From Dietzia natronolimnaea (lineage in GTDB: Bacteria > Actinomycetota > Actinomycetes > Mycobacteriales > Mycobacteriaceae): a stretch of 64,000 nt of DNA. Within the stretch, counting starts at the first letter, position 1, and each line of letters begins with the position of its first letter. Made by a program: the position numbers and the translations under genes. The notes under the pieces are model-generated. The model did no database searches. It saw nothing but the letters and a program-made list of their open reading frames with translations, and was not told the DNA's origin. Positions 40,265-48,931 of this stretch are shown here, piece by piece. The stretch covers positions 1 to 64,000 of the forward strand of contig NZ_NTGA01000024.1 in NCBI RefSeq assembly GCF_002289575.1, written 5' to 3'.

Positions 40265-40807
40265 ATGCAGTTCGAGCACGAATTCCGCGCCCGCCAGGCG
40301 ATCGAGCAGCTCAAACACAGCTACTGGCGGGCCTGCGACGCCAAGGACCCGCAGCGGTTCCGGGCCTGTTTCGTGGCGGAGGGCGGAGTCCTGGACTTCG
40401 GCCCGCTCGGCCGCACGGACCCGGACACGATGGTCGGCATCTTCCGCCAGATCGCCCTGGCCACCGCCTCCGACGGCGGCCCCCGCATCCTCGACATGCA
40501 CCACGGCGTCATGCCCTCGATCGCCGTCGAGGACCCCGGCGACGGGGACGCACCACGGCGCGCCACCGGCACCTGGACGCTGCAGTTCCGCCAGGTGGAC
40601 CGGGAGAACGGCACCGAGACCCTGTCCACCGGCGAGTACTCCGATGTCTATGTGGTGGAGAGTGGCCGCTGGGTGATGGCCGAGTGCCTGTTCTCACCGG
40701 GCTGGTCGATCACCCGCTCGCTCGACAGCGCCACGGTGACGTTCCCTGAGGTCCAGACCGTCCGGAGTGACGACTCGGCTCCCGCAGCCGCCGGAGTCGA
40801 CTCGTGA
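40265..40807 (+). CDS. SnoaL-like (NTF2 fold) protein
   Basis: A 180-residue NTF2-like protein (RQAIEQLKHSYWRACDAKDPQRFRACFVAEGGVLDFGPLG, ILDMHHGVMPSI, GEYSDVYVVESGRWVMAECLF). A GTG at 40256 is also possible. TAGGCT just before it makes the ATG at 40265 the better-spaced start. The stop overlaps the next start as GTGA, so it is coupled to an SDR gene. A dehydratase/isomerase plus reductase pair is a common pattern, but the substrate is unknown. Confidence 0.75.
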   Translation: MQFEHEFRARQAIEQLKHSYWRACDAKDPQRFRACFVAEGGVLDFGPLGRTDPDTMVGIFRQIALATASDGGPRILDMHHGVMPSIAVEDPGDGDAPRRATGTWTLQFRQVDRENGTETLSTGEYSDVYVVESGRWVMAECLFSPGWSITRSLDSATVTFPEVQTVRSDDSAPAAAGVDS

Positions 40808-41700
40808 GCGCGCGCGTGGCCCTGGTCACCGGCGGCAGCCGCGGCGTGGGCCGGGGGGTGGCCACCGCTCTCGCCGACGCCGGGTGGACCGTGTACGTCA
40901 CCGGGCGCTCGGCCGAACGGCTCCGCGGCACGGTCGAGGCCGCGGACGGAGCACCCGGGCAGGTGCGGCCGCTCGAGTGCGACCACGGCCGGGACGACGA
41001 GATCGTCGCCGTCGTCGCTCGCATCGTCGCCGACACCGGCCGCCTCGACCTGCTGGTCAACAACGTCTGGACCAACCCCAAGGGCTTCATGGGCTTCAAC
41101 GGCAAGTTCTGGGAGCGGCCCGCCGGCGACTGGGACGCGCTCCTGGGCGTGGGCCTGCGCGCCCACTACGTGGCGTGCTGCGAGGCCGCCAAGGTGATGG
41201 TCCCGCAGGGGTCGGGTCTGATGGTCAACATCTCCTCGTTCGGGTCGCGCGCACCGTTCCACACCGTCCTCTACGGGATGAGCAAGACCGCTCTCGACAA
41301 GATGGCCTCCGACATGGCCCACGAGCTCGCCGGCACCGGGGTGTCCACCCTGTCCCTGTGGCTCGGGCTCATCCGCACCGAGCTCATCCTGTCTCTGGGG
41401 ATGGACGACTTCAACGGCTTCCCCCTGGACCGCGCCGAGGACCCGACCTTCGTCGGCCGCGTGATCGCGGCGCTGGCCGAGGACCCGTCGCTCCCGGGAC
41501 TGAGCGGGTCCACGATCATCACCGCCGAATACGGTCGCGAGAAGGGCCTGAGGAACGACGACGGCGAGGTGCCGCTGTCGCACCGGGGTGCCTTCGGCGG
41601 GGGTCCGCTGTTCCCACCCGTGGCAGACCAGCAGCTGGGGATCGCGACGGTCGACGAGGTGGCCGAGGCCGGCGGGCACAACGGATTCGCGGGGGGCTGA
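40804..41700 (+). CDS. Short-chain dehydrogenase/reductase
   Basis: A 298-residue SDR: VALVTGGSRGVGRGVATALA, LLVNNVWTNPKGF, VNISSFGSRAPFHTVLYGMSKTALDKMASDMA with the catalytic Tyr and Lys. The C-terminus is longer than in a minimal SDR. GTG 40804 overlaps the upstream stop. It likely works with the SnoaL-like protein on one carbonyl substrate. Confidence 0.85.
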   Translation: MSARVALVTGGSRGVGRGVATALADAGWTVYVTGRSAERLRGTVEAADGAPGQVRPLECDHGRDDEIVAVVARIVADTGRLDLLVNNVWTNPKGFMGFNGKFWERPAGDWDALLGVGLRAHYVACCEAAKVMVPQGSGLMVNISSFGSRAPFHTVLYGMSKTALDKMASDMAHELAGTGVSTLSLWLGLIRTELILSLGMDDFNGFPLDRAEDPTFVGRVIAALAEDPSLPGLSGSTIITAEYGREKGLRNDDGEVPLSHRGAFGGGPLFPPVADQQLGIATVDEVAEAGGHNGFAGG

Positions 41701-41702
41701 CG

Positions 41703-42092
41703 GTGACTTTTCAGCCGATCGGCGAATCCGACGACCCGCTGGAGCGCCTTGAGCGCAACGAGCGCCAGGCGACCGACGCCATCCGCTACGTCCTGCTCTC
41801 CGCGTCGGCCGTCGTCCTCTTCGCGGTCGCCCTCGTCGCATTCGGCGGAGGTATCGGCGAGCGGTGCACGGAGCCCGGCGGCACGTGCCTGACACAGGAC
41901 CGCGTCGAGGTGGTGCTTCTGCCGCTGCTGCTGTCGGTGGGCCTGTCCGTGACGGCGGGCATCAAGACGTACCGGCGGTGGAAGCAGCACATCAGGTGGC
42001 GGCCGTGGCTCTTCGCCAGCTACGCCATGTGGATGGTCACCACCACCTACCTGATCGGCTCGTCCTCGGCGGTGTTCGTCCAGGTGGGCTGA
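41703..42092 (+). CDS. Small membrane protein, three TM segments
   Basis: A 129-residue protein with an acidic N-terminus (GESDDPLERLERNERQATDA), three hydrophobic helices (YVLLSASAVVLFAVALVAFG, VVLLPLLLSVGLSVTAGI, WLFASYAMWMVTTTYLIGSS) and a Cys pair (RCTEPGGTC) in the first loop. No family recognised. It starts 2 bp after the SDR stop, so it is co-transcribed. Its 3' end merges into a 15-bp tandem repeat. Confidence 0.62.
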   Translation: MTFQPIGESDDPLERLERNERQATDAIRYVLLSASAVVLFAVALVAFGGGIGERCTEPGGTCLTQDRVEVVLLPLLLSVGLSVTAGIKTYRRWKQHIRWRPWLFASYAMWMVTTTYLIGSSSAVFVQVG

Positions 42093-42140
42093 TCCCAGGT
42101 CGGCTGATTCCAGGTGGGCTGGTTCCGGGTGGACTGATTC
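42081..42140 (+). repeat. Four 15-bp tandem repeats across the 3' end of a membrane-protein gene
   Basis: Units beginning CAGGT(G/C)GGCTGATTC at 42081, 42096, 42111 and 42126 (the last diverged). The first unit encodes the terminal QVG and contains the stop codon, which repeats in the next unit. The remainder of 42141-42297, between this gene and leuS, is GC-rich sequence with no gene. Confidence 0.8.
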
Positions 42141-42297
42141 GTCATCCCACCCACCCCGACCTACGCGGCCCCTCTGCACGCATTCGGGCGTGGTGCGCGC
42201 CCGGACGGGACCATTCCGGGCGCGCAAGCCGAAAGCACGCCGGCGCGCGGGCCCACCGCAAGCAGCGCGCGCCCACAGCAGGCCGGGGCGATTCCCG

Positions 42298-45200
42298 TCA
42301 GGGCACGATGTTGACCATCTTGCCCGGGACCACGATGACCTTCTTCGGGGCCGCCCCGTCGAGGTTCGCCTGCACCTTCTCGTCGGCCAGGGCCGCGACC
42401 TCGACCTCGGCCGGTGAGGCGTCCGCGGACACGGTGATGCGCGAGCGCACCTTGCCCTTGATCTGCACCGGGTACTCGACCGAGTCCTCGACCAGGTAGG
42501 ACTCGTCGTGCTCGGGGAACGGGCCGTGGGCCAGCGACCCGGTGTGCCCGAGCCGCGACCACAGCTCCTCGGCCAGGTGCGGGGCGACGGGCGCCACCAT
42601 GAGCACCAGCGGTTCGACGACCGACCGCGGTGCCCCCGGCCCCTCCGTCGGGTAGGCCTTGGTCAGGAAGTTGACGTACTCGATGAGCTTGGCGATCGCG
42701 GTGTTGTCCCGCAGTCCGGCGTAGTCATCGCGCACCCCGGCGATGGCCTTGTGCAGCGCCTTGAGCACCTCCTGCGGAGGCTCGTCCCCGGTCACGCGGG
42801 CCTGCCCGGTGGACTCCTCGATCACCACGCGCCACAGGCGCTGCAGGAAGCGATGCGCCCCCACGACGTCCTTCGTGGCCCAGGGCCGGGAGGTGTCGAG
42901 CGGCCCCATGGACATCTCGTACACGCGCAGGGTGTCGGCACCGTACTCGTCGCAGATCTCGTCGGGCGAGACGGAGTTCTTGAGCGACTTGCCCATCTTT
43001 CCGTACTCCTGGAACACCTCGGGCGCGTCGGGGGAGCTGTCCAGGTAAAACTTCCCGTCTCGCTCCTCTACATCCGCAGCGGGGACGTAGACGCCGCGCG
43101 AATCGGTGTACGCGAACGCCTGGATATACCCCTGGTTGAACAGCCTGCGGTAGGGCTCCTCGCTGGTCACGTGGCCGAGGTCGAACAGGACCTTGTGCCA
43201 GAACCGCGAATAGAGCAGGTGCAGCACCGCGTGCTCGACTCCACCGACGTAGAGGTCCACTCCCCCGGGGTCGCCCTCACCGTGGATCTCGGGCCGCGGG
43301 CCGGTCCAGTAGCGCTCGTTCTCCAGCGCGCACAGCTCGTCGGAGTTCGTGGGATCGATGTAGCGAAGCTGGTACCAGCTGGAACCGGCCCAGTTGGGCA
43401 TCACGTTGGCGTCGCGTGTGTAGGTCTGCACGCCGTCGCCGAGGTCGAGCTCTACGGTCATCCACTCGGTGGCCTTGGCCAGCGGCGGGGAGGGCATCGA
43501 GTCCGCGTCGTCGGGGTCGAAGGAGACGGGCTTGTAGTCCTCGACCTCGGGCAGCTCGACGGGCAACATCTCGTCGGGCAGTGCGTGCGGGACACCGTCG
43601 GCGTCGTAGACCACGGGGAACGGCTCGCCCCAGTAGCGCTGGCGGGCGAACAGCCAGTCGCGCAGCTTGTACTGGACGGTCCCCTCGCCGGTGCCCTCAC
43701 CCTCGAGCCAGGCGATGGTCGCGGCCTTGGCCTCGTCGACGCCGAGTCCGTCGAGCGACAGCCCCAGCTCGTTGGTCGAGTTCACGGCGACGCCGTCGCC
43801 CGAGTACGCCTCGGCCGCCACGTCGAGCTCGCTCCCGTCGGCCGGGGCGACCACCTGGACGATCGGCAGACCGAAGGCCGTGGCGAACTCGTGGTCGCGG
43901 GAGTCGTGGGCGGGCACCGCCATGATCGCCCCGGTGCCGTAGCCCATGAGCACGTAGTCCGCGACGAACACCGGGACCTGCTGTCCGTTGACCGGATTGA
44001 CGGCGTAGGCGCCGGTGAAGACGCCGGTCTTGTCCTTGTTCTCCTGGCGCTCCAGATCGGACTTGGTGGCGGCCCGGCGGCGGTACTCCTGCACGGCCTC
44101 GGCCGGGGAGGAGTGCCCACCGGTCCACCGCTCGTCGAGCCCCCCTGGGCCCGCGTCGCCGGCCGCCCCGGCGCCGACGCCGCCGGCCGTGTCCGGCCAG
44201 AACGGCCCGGCCAGCTCGTCGACCAGCGGGTGCTCGGGCGAGAGCACCATGTAGGTGGCGCCGAACAGCGTGTCGGGGCGGGTGGTGAAGACCTCGATGG
44301 ACTTGTCGGCCACCGCGAAGCGCACGCGGGCGCCCTGCGAGCGGCCGATCCAGTTGCGCTGCATGGACTTGACCTTGTCCGTCCAGTCCAGTCTGTCCAG
44401 GTCGTCGACCAGCCGATCGGCGTAGGCGGTGATCCGCATCATCCACTGGGAGAGGTTCTTGCGGAACACCGGGAAGTTGCCGCGCTCGGAGCGGCCCTCG
44501 GCGGTGACCTCCTCGTTGGCCAGCACGGTGCCCAGCCCGGGACACCAGTTGACCTGGGAGTCGGAAAGGTACACCAGCCGGTGGGAGTCGAGGACCTTCT
44601 CCTGCTCGGCCGCGGTGAGGTCGGACCAGGCCCGGCCGGCGAACCCCTCGGGCAGCGGGCGGGCACCGGAGGCGAACTGCTCGCGCAGCTCGGAGATCGG
44701 CCGGGCGCGGCCGGTGCGGGTGGGATGCGCGCCGCCGTCGGTGGTGCGGGCGGGAGCGTCCGGGTCGTACCAGGCGCCGTGGATCTGCAGGAAGATCCAC
44801 TGCGTCCAGCGGTAGAACTCGGTGTCCGTAGTGGCCACCACGCGCCGGCGGTCGTGGCCCAGACCCAGTCGCCCGAGCTGACGCTCCATGTTGACGATGT
44901 TGGCCTCGGTGGTGACCCGCGGGTGCTGGCCCGTCTGCACGGCGTACTGCTCGGCCGGGAGTCCGAACGCGTCGTACCCCAGGGTGTGCAGGACGTTGGT
45001 CCCGAGCATGCGGTGGTAGCGGGCGAAGACGTCGGTGGCGATGTACCCCAGCGGGTGCCCCACGTGCAGGCCGGCGCCGGACGGATACGGGAACATGTCC
45101 TGCACGAAGAGCTTGTTCTCGGGCGGCGCCGAGCCGTCGGCGGGCGCGAGCGGGCCGACGGGATTGGGGGCCTCGAACGTCCCGCGCTCGGACCACTCGC

Positions 45201-45324
45201 GCTGCCAGCGGGACTCGATCCGGCCGGCGAGATCGGCGCCGTAGCGGTGGGCGGGCCCCGCCTGGTCCGCCTGCGCCCCGGGGACGGACTGATCTGCGGT
45301 GACGGTCTCGTCGCTACTGCTCAC
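42298..45324 (-). CDS. leuS: Leucyl-tRNA synthetase
   Basis: A class-I aminoacyl-tRNA synthetase of 1008 residues that charges tRNA-Leu. HIGH-type motif HVGH lies in [20 protein letters not shown] (about residue 90) and KMSKS-type KMGKS is in [28 protein letters not shown]. The CP1 editing domain lies between them ([35 protein letters not shown]). It is somewhat longer than most, with an extra N-terminal acidic region and an insertion near [18 protein letters not shown] 45324 is chosen with GGAGAG upstream. The 261-bp upstream gap holds a long hairpin (45445-45501). Confidence 0.96.
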   Translation of the reverse strand: MSSSDETVTADQSVPGAQADQAGPAHRYGADLAGRIESRWQREWSERGTFEAPNPVGPLAPADGSAPPENKLFVQDMFPYPSGAGLHVGHPLGYIATDVFARYHRMLGTNVLHTLGYDAFGLPAEQYAVQTGQHPRVTTEANIVNMERQLGRLGLGHDRRRVVATTDTEFYRWTQWIFLQIHGAWYDPDAPARTTDGGAHPTRTGRARPISELREQFASGARPLPEGFAGRAWSDLTAAEQEKVLDSHRLVYLSDSQVNWCPGLGTVLANEEVTAEGRSERGNFPVFRKNLSQWMMRITAYADRLVDDLDRLDWTDKVKSMQRNWIGRSQGARVRFAVADKSIEVFTTRPDTLFGATYMVLSPEHPLVDELAGPFWPDTAGGVGAGAAGDAGPGGLDERWTGGHSSPAEAVQEYRRRAATKSDLERQENKDKTGVFTGAYAVNPVNGQQVPVFVADYVLMGYGTGAIMAVPAHDSRDHEFATAFGLPIVQVVAPADGSELDVAAEAYSGDGVAVNSTNELGLSLDGLGVDEAKAATIAWLEGEGTGEGTVQYKLRDWLFARQRYWGEPFPVVYDADGVPHALPDEMLPVELPEVEDYKPVSFDPDDADSMPSPPLAKATEWMTVELDLGDGVQTYTRDANVMPNWAGSSWYQLRYIDPTNSDELCALENERYWTGPRPEIHGEGDPGGVDLYVGGVEHAVLHLLYSRFWHKVLFDLGHVTSEEPYRRLFNQGYIQAFAYTDSRGVYVPAADVEERDGKFYLDSSPDAPEVFQEYGKMGKSLKNSVSPDEICDEYGADTLRVYEMSMGPLDTSRPWATKDVVGAHRFLQRLWRVVIEESTGQARVTGDEPPQEVLKALHKAIAGVRDDYAGLRDNTAIAKLIEYVNFLTKAYPTEGPGAPRSVVEPLVLMVAPVAPHLAEELWSRLGHTGSLAHGPFPEHDESYLVEDSVEYPVQIKGKVRSRITVSADASPAEVEVAALADEKVQANLDGAAPKKVIVVPGKMVNIVP

Positions 45325-45444
45325 GGTTGTCTGCTCTCCCTGATCCTCGCCGGTGCCCACACGCAGGCCGTGTCCAGCCTAAACCCTGGAGTGGGCCGGG
45401 CCTCCTCAGCGTGTGGACACCGCTGGGCCGAGGCCCCGCCCCGT

Positions 45445-45501
45445 CGAGAAGAGTGTCCCGAACACATCGCGCGAGAGGCGGTGTGCGGAACGCTCTTCTC
45501 G
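45445..45501 (-). promoter_or_regulatory. Long imperfect hairpin upstream of leuS
   Basis: CGAGAAGAG at 45445-45453 pairs perfectly with CTCTTCTCG at 45493-45501. An inner stem pairs CACATCGC (about 45463) with GCGGTGTG (about 45478) with one mismatch. The structure lies 121-177 bp upstream of the leuS start on the coding strand side. No T-box motif (AGGGTGG..ACC) was found. It could be a leader attenuator or a terminator. The remainder of 45325-45585 is G/C-rich simple sequence. Confidence 0.45.
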
Positions 45502-45585
45502 ATGTGGGAGCGCCGGGTCGACGGGGGCGGCGGGGGCGGCGGGGTGCCTAGGGTGCCGGGGTCGGCGGGGGCGGCGGGCGTCGAG

Positions 45586-46089
45586 TCAGGCCCTGGTGGC
45601 GCGACGTCCGGCGGCGCGACGTCCGGCGATCAGCGCGTCGAGGCTGTACCGCCCGGGGCCGACCAGGCCGAAGATGACGGCGGCCAGCGCGATCACGGCG
45701 ACGAGCTCCCAGCCGCCGTTCGTGGCGAAGATGCCGGCGCCCTGGTGGACGAACAGGTAGGCGCCCAACATGACGACGACGACGAGCGCCGCCACCACCT
45801 GGGTGAGCAGGCCCACCACCAGCAGGATTCCTCCGGCCAGCTCGACCACTCCCGCGAACACCGCGGCGGCCTGGGCGGCCGGGACGGCGACGGAGTCAAA
45901 GAACTCGCCGGTGGCGCCCGCGCCGTTGGTGACGAGCTTCTCCCAACCGTGGGCGATCAGCACGACGCCGAGCAGGACCCGGGTGAGCAGGAGGCCGATG
46001 TCGCGGACGAGTCCGGGCACGGGGACGAGGGTGTCGGCCGCCGCGGTACGGGCGGCGGTCGTCGGGGTGGCGAGTTCTGAGGCGCTCAA
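45586..46089 (-). CDS. DoxX-family membrane protein
   Basis: A 167-residue membrane protein with four predicted TM helices. LLLTRVLLGVVLIAHGWEKL, FDSVAVPAAQAAAVFAGVVELAGGILLVVGLLT and VMLGAYLFVHQGAGIF..GGWELVAV match DoxX. Members take part in redox or thiosulfate metabolism or oxidative-stress membrane complexes; the role here is unknown. It is divergent from a MarR-type gene whose probable operator lies between them. Confidence 0.82.
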   Translation of the reverse strand: MSASELATPTTAARTAAADTLVPVPGLVRDIGLLLTRVLLGVVLIAHGWEKLVTNGAGATGEFFDSVAVPAAQAAAVFAGVVELAGGILLVVGLLTQVVAALVVVVMLGAYLFVHQGAGIFATNGGWELVAVIALAAVIFGLVGPGRYSLDALIAGRRAAGRRATRA

Positions 46090-46109
46090 GTGTTCAGTCC
46101 TTTCGGGTC

Positions 46110-46128
46110 ACGCATCCGGATGATGCGT
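46110..46128. promoter_or_regulatory. Palindromic operator between doxX and marR
   Basis: ACGCATCCGGATGATGCGT has perfect 7-bp arms (ACGCATC/GATGCGT) around CGGAT. It lies 20 bp upstream of the DoxX start and 57 bp upstream of the MarR start. MarR dimers bind such 16-20-bp dyads, and they commonly control themselves and a divergent gene. Confidence 0.6.
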
Positions 46129-46185
46129 CACACACTTTTAGCGCCGCACTAGGTGTCGTGTCAACTATGGGCGTAGACTGGGCCC

Positions 46186-46716
46186 ATGAGCGAATCCCCG
46201 GTGACCGACGACGTCAGATGGCTGACCGACGAGGAGAAGGCCCTCTGGCGCGACTACCTGGCTATCCAGGGGCGCCTCCACCTGGCCATCCAGCGAGACC
46301 TCAAGGCCACGTCCAGCCTGACGGAGCCGGAGTTCGAGGTGCTCGTGTACCTGAGCGAGGCCGACGGACCGCTGCGGATGACCGCGCTGTCCGATGTCCT
46401 GCAATGGGAGCGGAGCCGGCTCTCCCACCAGGTCACCCGGATGGTCCGGCGGGGGCTGGTTCAGCGGACGAGTTGCCCCACCGATGGCCGGGGCGCCTTC
46501 GTCTCCGCCACCTCCGAGGGGATGCGCGAGATCGCCCGGGCCGCACCCGACCACGTCGCCACCGTGCGCCGGGAGTTCCTGGACCGCCTCGACGAGCAGG
46601 GCAAGCGCGAGCTCGCGCGCCTGTTGGCACTGATCGAGGGCACTGCCGGGAACGATCCGACAGGGGACGAGGCGAATCGGAATTACGCCGCCGCGGGCGT
46701 ACCCTCGGAAGCGTGA
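46186..46716 (+). CDS. MarR-family transcriptional regulator
   Basis: A 176-residue MarR protein. Helices of the winged helix are LTEPEFEVLVYLSEADGPLRMTALSDVLQWERSRLSHQVTRMVRRGLVQRTSCPTDGRGAFVSATSEG. Cys in RTSCPTD on the wing could be a redox sensor, which is speculative. ATG 46186 follows TAGACT by 6 nt (leaderless). It is divergent from DoxX and overlaps the next start by 4 bp. Confidence 0.85.
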   Translation: MSESPVTDDVRWLTDEEKALWRDYLAIQGRLHLAIQRDLKATSSLTEPEFEVLVYLSEADGPLRMTALSDVLQWERSRLSHQVTRMVRRGLVQRTSCPTDGRGAFVSATSEGMREIARAAPDHVATVRREFLDRLDEQGKRELARLLALIEGTAGNDPTGDEANRNYAAAGVPSEA

Positions 46717-47258
46717 ACGCAGTGCTCATGGTGGTCGTGGTGGTGCTGGCGGGTCTCGCCCTCGTGGTCGGCGTCACCGGCCTGCTGGGGTCGCTCGGCC
46801 GGCTGCCGGGCAACGGCGTCCTGGGTGTGCGCACCCCGGAGACCCGACGCTCCCCCGAGGCCTGGACGCTCGCCAACCGCGCCGCCGGACCCGCCCTCAT
46901 CGGCTCGGGTCTGACGCTTCTGCTCGGCGCGCTCGGCGTGGGGTTGATCGGGGGCTGGGTCGGTGGCCTCGTCGTCGTCGTCGCCCTTCTGGGTTCCCTC
47001 GCGCTGCTCAGCGCCGCCGGCCTCGCCGGATCACGCGCGGCCGCGCTGTGGGACGCCGCGCAGGACCCGGATCAGGACGAGAGCGGGTGCGGGTGCGGCT
47101 CCGAGGGCGGGTGCGGCGGGCACGCCTCCGGTTCCGGTGACCCCTCCGACGATCCCGCCGATCCCGCCGACCCGGCCACCGACTGCAGCGTGACCGGCGG
47201 GTGCGGTTCGTGCGCCCTGCAGGGCATGTGCGAACCCGAGGGCACCTCCACCCGGTAG
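46713..47258 (+). CDS. SdpI-like membrane protein with cysteine-rich C-terminal tail
   Basis: A 181-residue protein. Three hydrophobic segments surround the SdpI-type motif NGVLGVRTPETRRSPEAWTLANR. SdpI homologues give immunity to SdpC-type toxins or are simple membrane proteins. After the last helix a hydrophilic tail of about 60 residues holds seven cysteines and a histidine (CGCGSEGGCGGHASG, then DCSVTGGCGSCALQGMC), which looks like a metal- or cluster-binding or disulfide-linked region. GTG 46713 overlaps the MarR stop. Confidence 0.72.
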   Translation: MNAVLMVVVVVLAGLALVVGVTGLLGSLGRLPGNGVLGVRTPETRRSPEAWTLANRAAGPALIGSGLTLLLGALGVGLIGGWVGGLVVVVALLGSLALLSAAGLAGSRAAALWDAAQDPDQDESGCGCGSEGGCGGHASGSGDPSDDPADPADPATDCSVTGGCGSCALQGMCEPEGTSTR

Positions 47259-47416
47259 TCCCGGTATTCACGCCCGGTGTACGGCGCCGCGGTGGCGCGC
47301 GCGGGCACCCACTGGGCCGCGCATCCGGGCGCGCAGCCGACCTCGACCGGTGGCCCACTGGCCTCGCGCTGCCTACGGTCGGATATCCATCCGGCCCACA
47401 CGTGAAGGAGTTCGCC

Positions 47417-47995
47417 ATGGCCCAGACATCCGCGACCGAATCCCACCAGGATGTCGTCGACATCCTCACCGCCGACCATCGCGAGATGATCGGGCTGATC
47501 GAGATGATCGAGGAGACCACCGACCCCTCCGAGCGCCGTGCGCTGGCCGATTCCGTGATCGCCGAGGTGACCCGCCACTCGGTGGCCGAGGAGCTGTTCG
47601 TCTACCCCGTTTACGAGCGCGAGATTCCGGACGGCGGCGACGAGGTCGAGCACGACAAGAAGGAGCACCAGGAGATCGAAGAGGTGATGAAGGAGCTCGA
47701 GGGCCTGGACTCCGAGAGCGCCGAGTTCATCGCCACCGTGAAGCGTTTCAAGGAACTCCTCGATCACCACGCCGACGACGAAGAGACCGACCAGTTCCCC
47801 AAGCTCCGGGCAGCCGTCTCCGCAGAGGACCTGCTCGACCTGGGCCGGAAGGTCGAGGCGGCCAAGAAGATCGCCCCCACCCGGCCGCACCCCGGGTCGC
47901 CGCACTCCGAGCTGTTCCACATGACGCTGGGGCCCGGTGTCGGCATGGTTGACCGGCTCCGTGACGCCCTGAGCGGGCGCCTGAAGAACACCTGA
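47417..47995 (+). CDS. Hemerythrin HHE-domain protein
   Basis: A 192-residue protein. The four-helix bundle carries diiron-binding residues in TADHREMIGLIEM, TRHSVAEELFVYPVYERE, HDKKEHQEIEEVMKEL and LLDHHADDEETDQFPKL. Such proteins bind oxygen, NO or iron and are linked to oxidative stress in mycobacteria. GAAGGAG lies 7 bp before ATG 47417. Its C-terminal 40 residues (RPHPGSPHSELFHM) are an added tail. Confidence 0.88.
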   Translation: MAQTSATESHQDVVDILTADHREMIGLIEMIEETTDPSERRALADSVIAEVTRHSVAEELFVYPVYEREIPDGGDEVEHDKKEHQEIEEVMKELEGLDSESAEFIATVKRFKELLDHHADDEETDQFPKLRAAVSAEDLLDLGRKVEAAKKIAPTRPHPGSPHSELFHMTLGPGVGMVDRLRDALSGRLKNT

Positions 47996-48076
47996 TCCGT
48001 CTGCCCCGGCCGGTCGTCCCAGGCCGGGCGCGGGTCCGGGCGCGGGTCCGGATGCCCTCGGAGCCGTGTGCTGCTG

Positions 48077-48445
48077 TTACGAGAGCACCCTCACCAGGAC
48101 GGCCGCGAGTCGGCACCCGGCCATCACCAGCACCATCGCCACCAGCCCGATGTTGTAGCGGGCCTGGGTCTGTTGGACCTCACCCGCCCGGACGAACCGC
48201 CCCACCCGCTGCTCGTGGTGCCGCTGCACCCTGAGCAGCGCGAGCAGCGGGACCACCAGGAGGGTCGCGAAGACGGCCGCCCAGACCCACGCGGTCTCCG
48301 CGATCAACTTCGCCACGAGGATGATGTTGACGGTCACCACGGCCCAGGTCCGCGCCCACGACAGGCTGGTGCGCTCGGCCTGCAGGCCGACGTCGGGCGG
48401 CACGGCCTCTGGGCGCACGCCGATGCGCCGCCGCGGAACGCTCAT
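48077..48445 (-). CDS. DUF202 membrane protein (second of pair)
   Basis: A 122-residue protein with three TM helices. The N-terminal amphipathic motif QAERTSLSWARTWAVV marks DUF202. Function unknown, although some eukaryotic DUF202 proteins (Vtc1-like) take part in membrane complexes. Its start overlaps the end of the preceding DUF202 gene (ATGA), so the pair probably forms a heteromeric complex. Confidence 0.82.
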   Translation of the reverse strand: MSVPRRRIGVRPEAVPPDVGLQAERTSLSWARTWAVVTVNIILVAKLIAETAWVWAAVFATLLVVPLLALLRVQRHHEQRVGRFVRAGEVQQTQARYNIGLVAMVLVMAGCRLAAVLVRVLS

Positions 48446-48825
48446 GCGATGGTGCCACCGAGGATCGCGAGGACCAGCAGGATCGCGCCGATCGCGATAC
48501 CCAGCACCAGGAGGATCGACGCCTGCGGGACGGGAAGCGGCTTGTTGTGGCGCATCGAGGCCTCGATACGGATCCACCGTCGGAACGACACGGTGGCCAA
48601 CAGGGCCGCCATCACCAGCAGGACACAGGCCAGCGGAGTGCGGATGATCTCCGGAATCTCGTCCCCGGCGAAGGCCTCCATCGCCACGGCTCCGGCCATC
48701 AGGCCGAGGCTCGTGCGGATCCACGCCAGGAAGGTCCGCTCGTTGGCGAGCGTGAACCGCGGATCCGGCTCCTCTCCGTCGCGTAACGACCTGGGCCGCC
48801 ATCCCTGGCGGGCGCTCTCTGTCAT
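48442..48825 (-). CDS. DUF202 membrane protein (first of pair)
   Basis: A 127-residue protein. DUF202 motif LANERTFLAWIRTSLGLMAGAVAMEAF is followed by two more helices (TPLACVLLVMAALLATVSF, ASILLVLGIAIGAILLVLAIL). ATG 48825 has TAGGCT 6 nt upstream, so a leaderless promoter drives the two-gene unit. Confidence 0.85.
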   Translation of the reverse strand: MTESARQGWRPRSLRDGEEPDPRFTLANERTFLAWIRTSLGLMAGAVAMEAFAGDEIPEIIRTPLACVLLVMAALLATVSFRRWIRIEASMRHNKPLPVPQASILLVLGIAIGAILLVLAILGGTIA

Positions 48826-48931
48826 GCCCCGAGCCTATCGGGCTGCACCAGGGGTCCCGCGCCTGCCGGGAACTCACCCGTCCCGGGGCCTCGCGCGGAC
48901 CTCCTGCGCCGCGGAGTGGTGAGATGGGCCG

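Noticed and set aside
45325-45585. T-box riboswitch before leuS
   Set aside because: No AGGGTGG..ACC core or antiterminator pair could be found in the region; only a hairpin is supported.
42508-46080. 1190-codon open frame on the plus strand
   Set aside because: It is antisense to leuS and doxX and arises from GC-rich codon bias. The translation is rich in Gly, Arg and Val with no domain.
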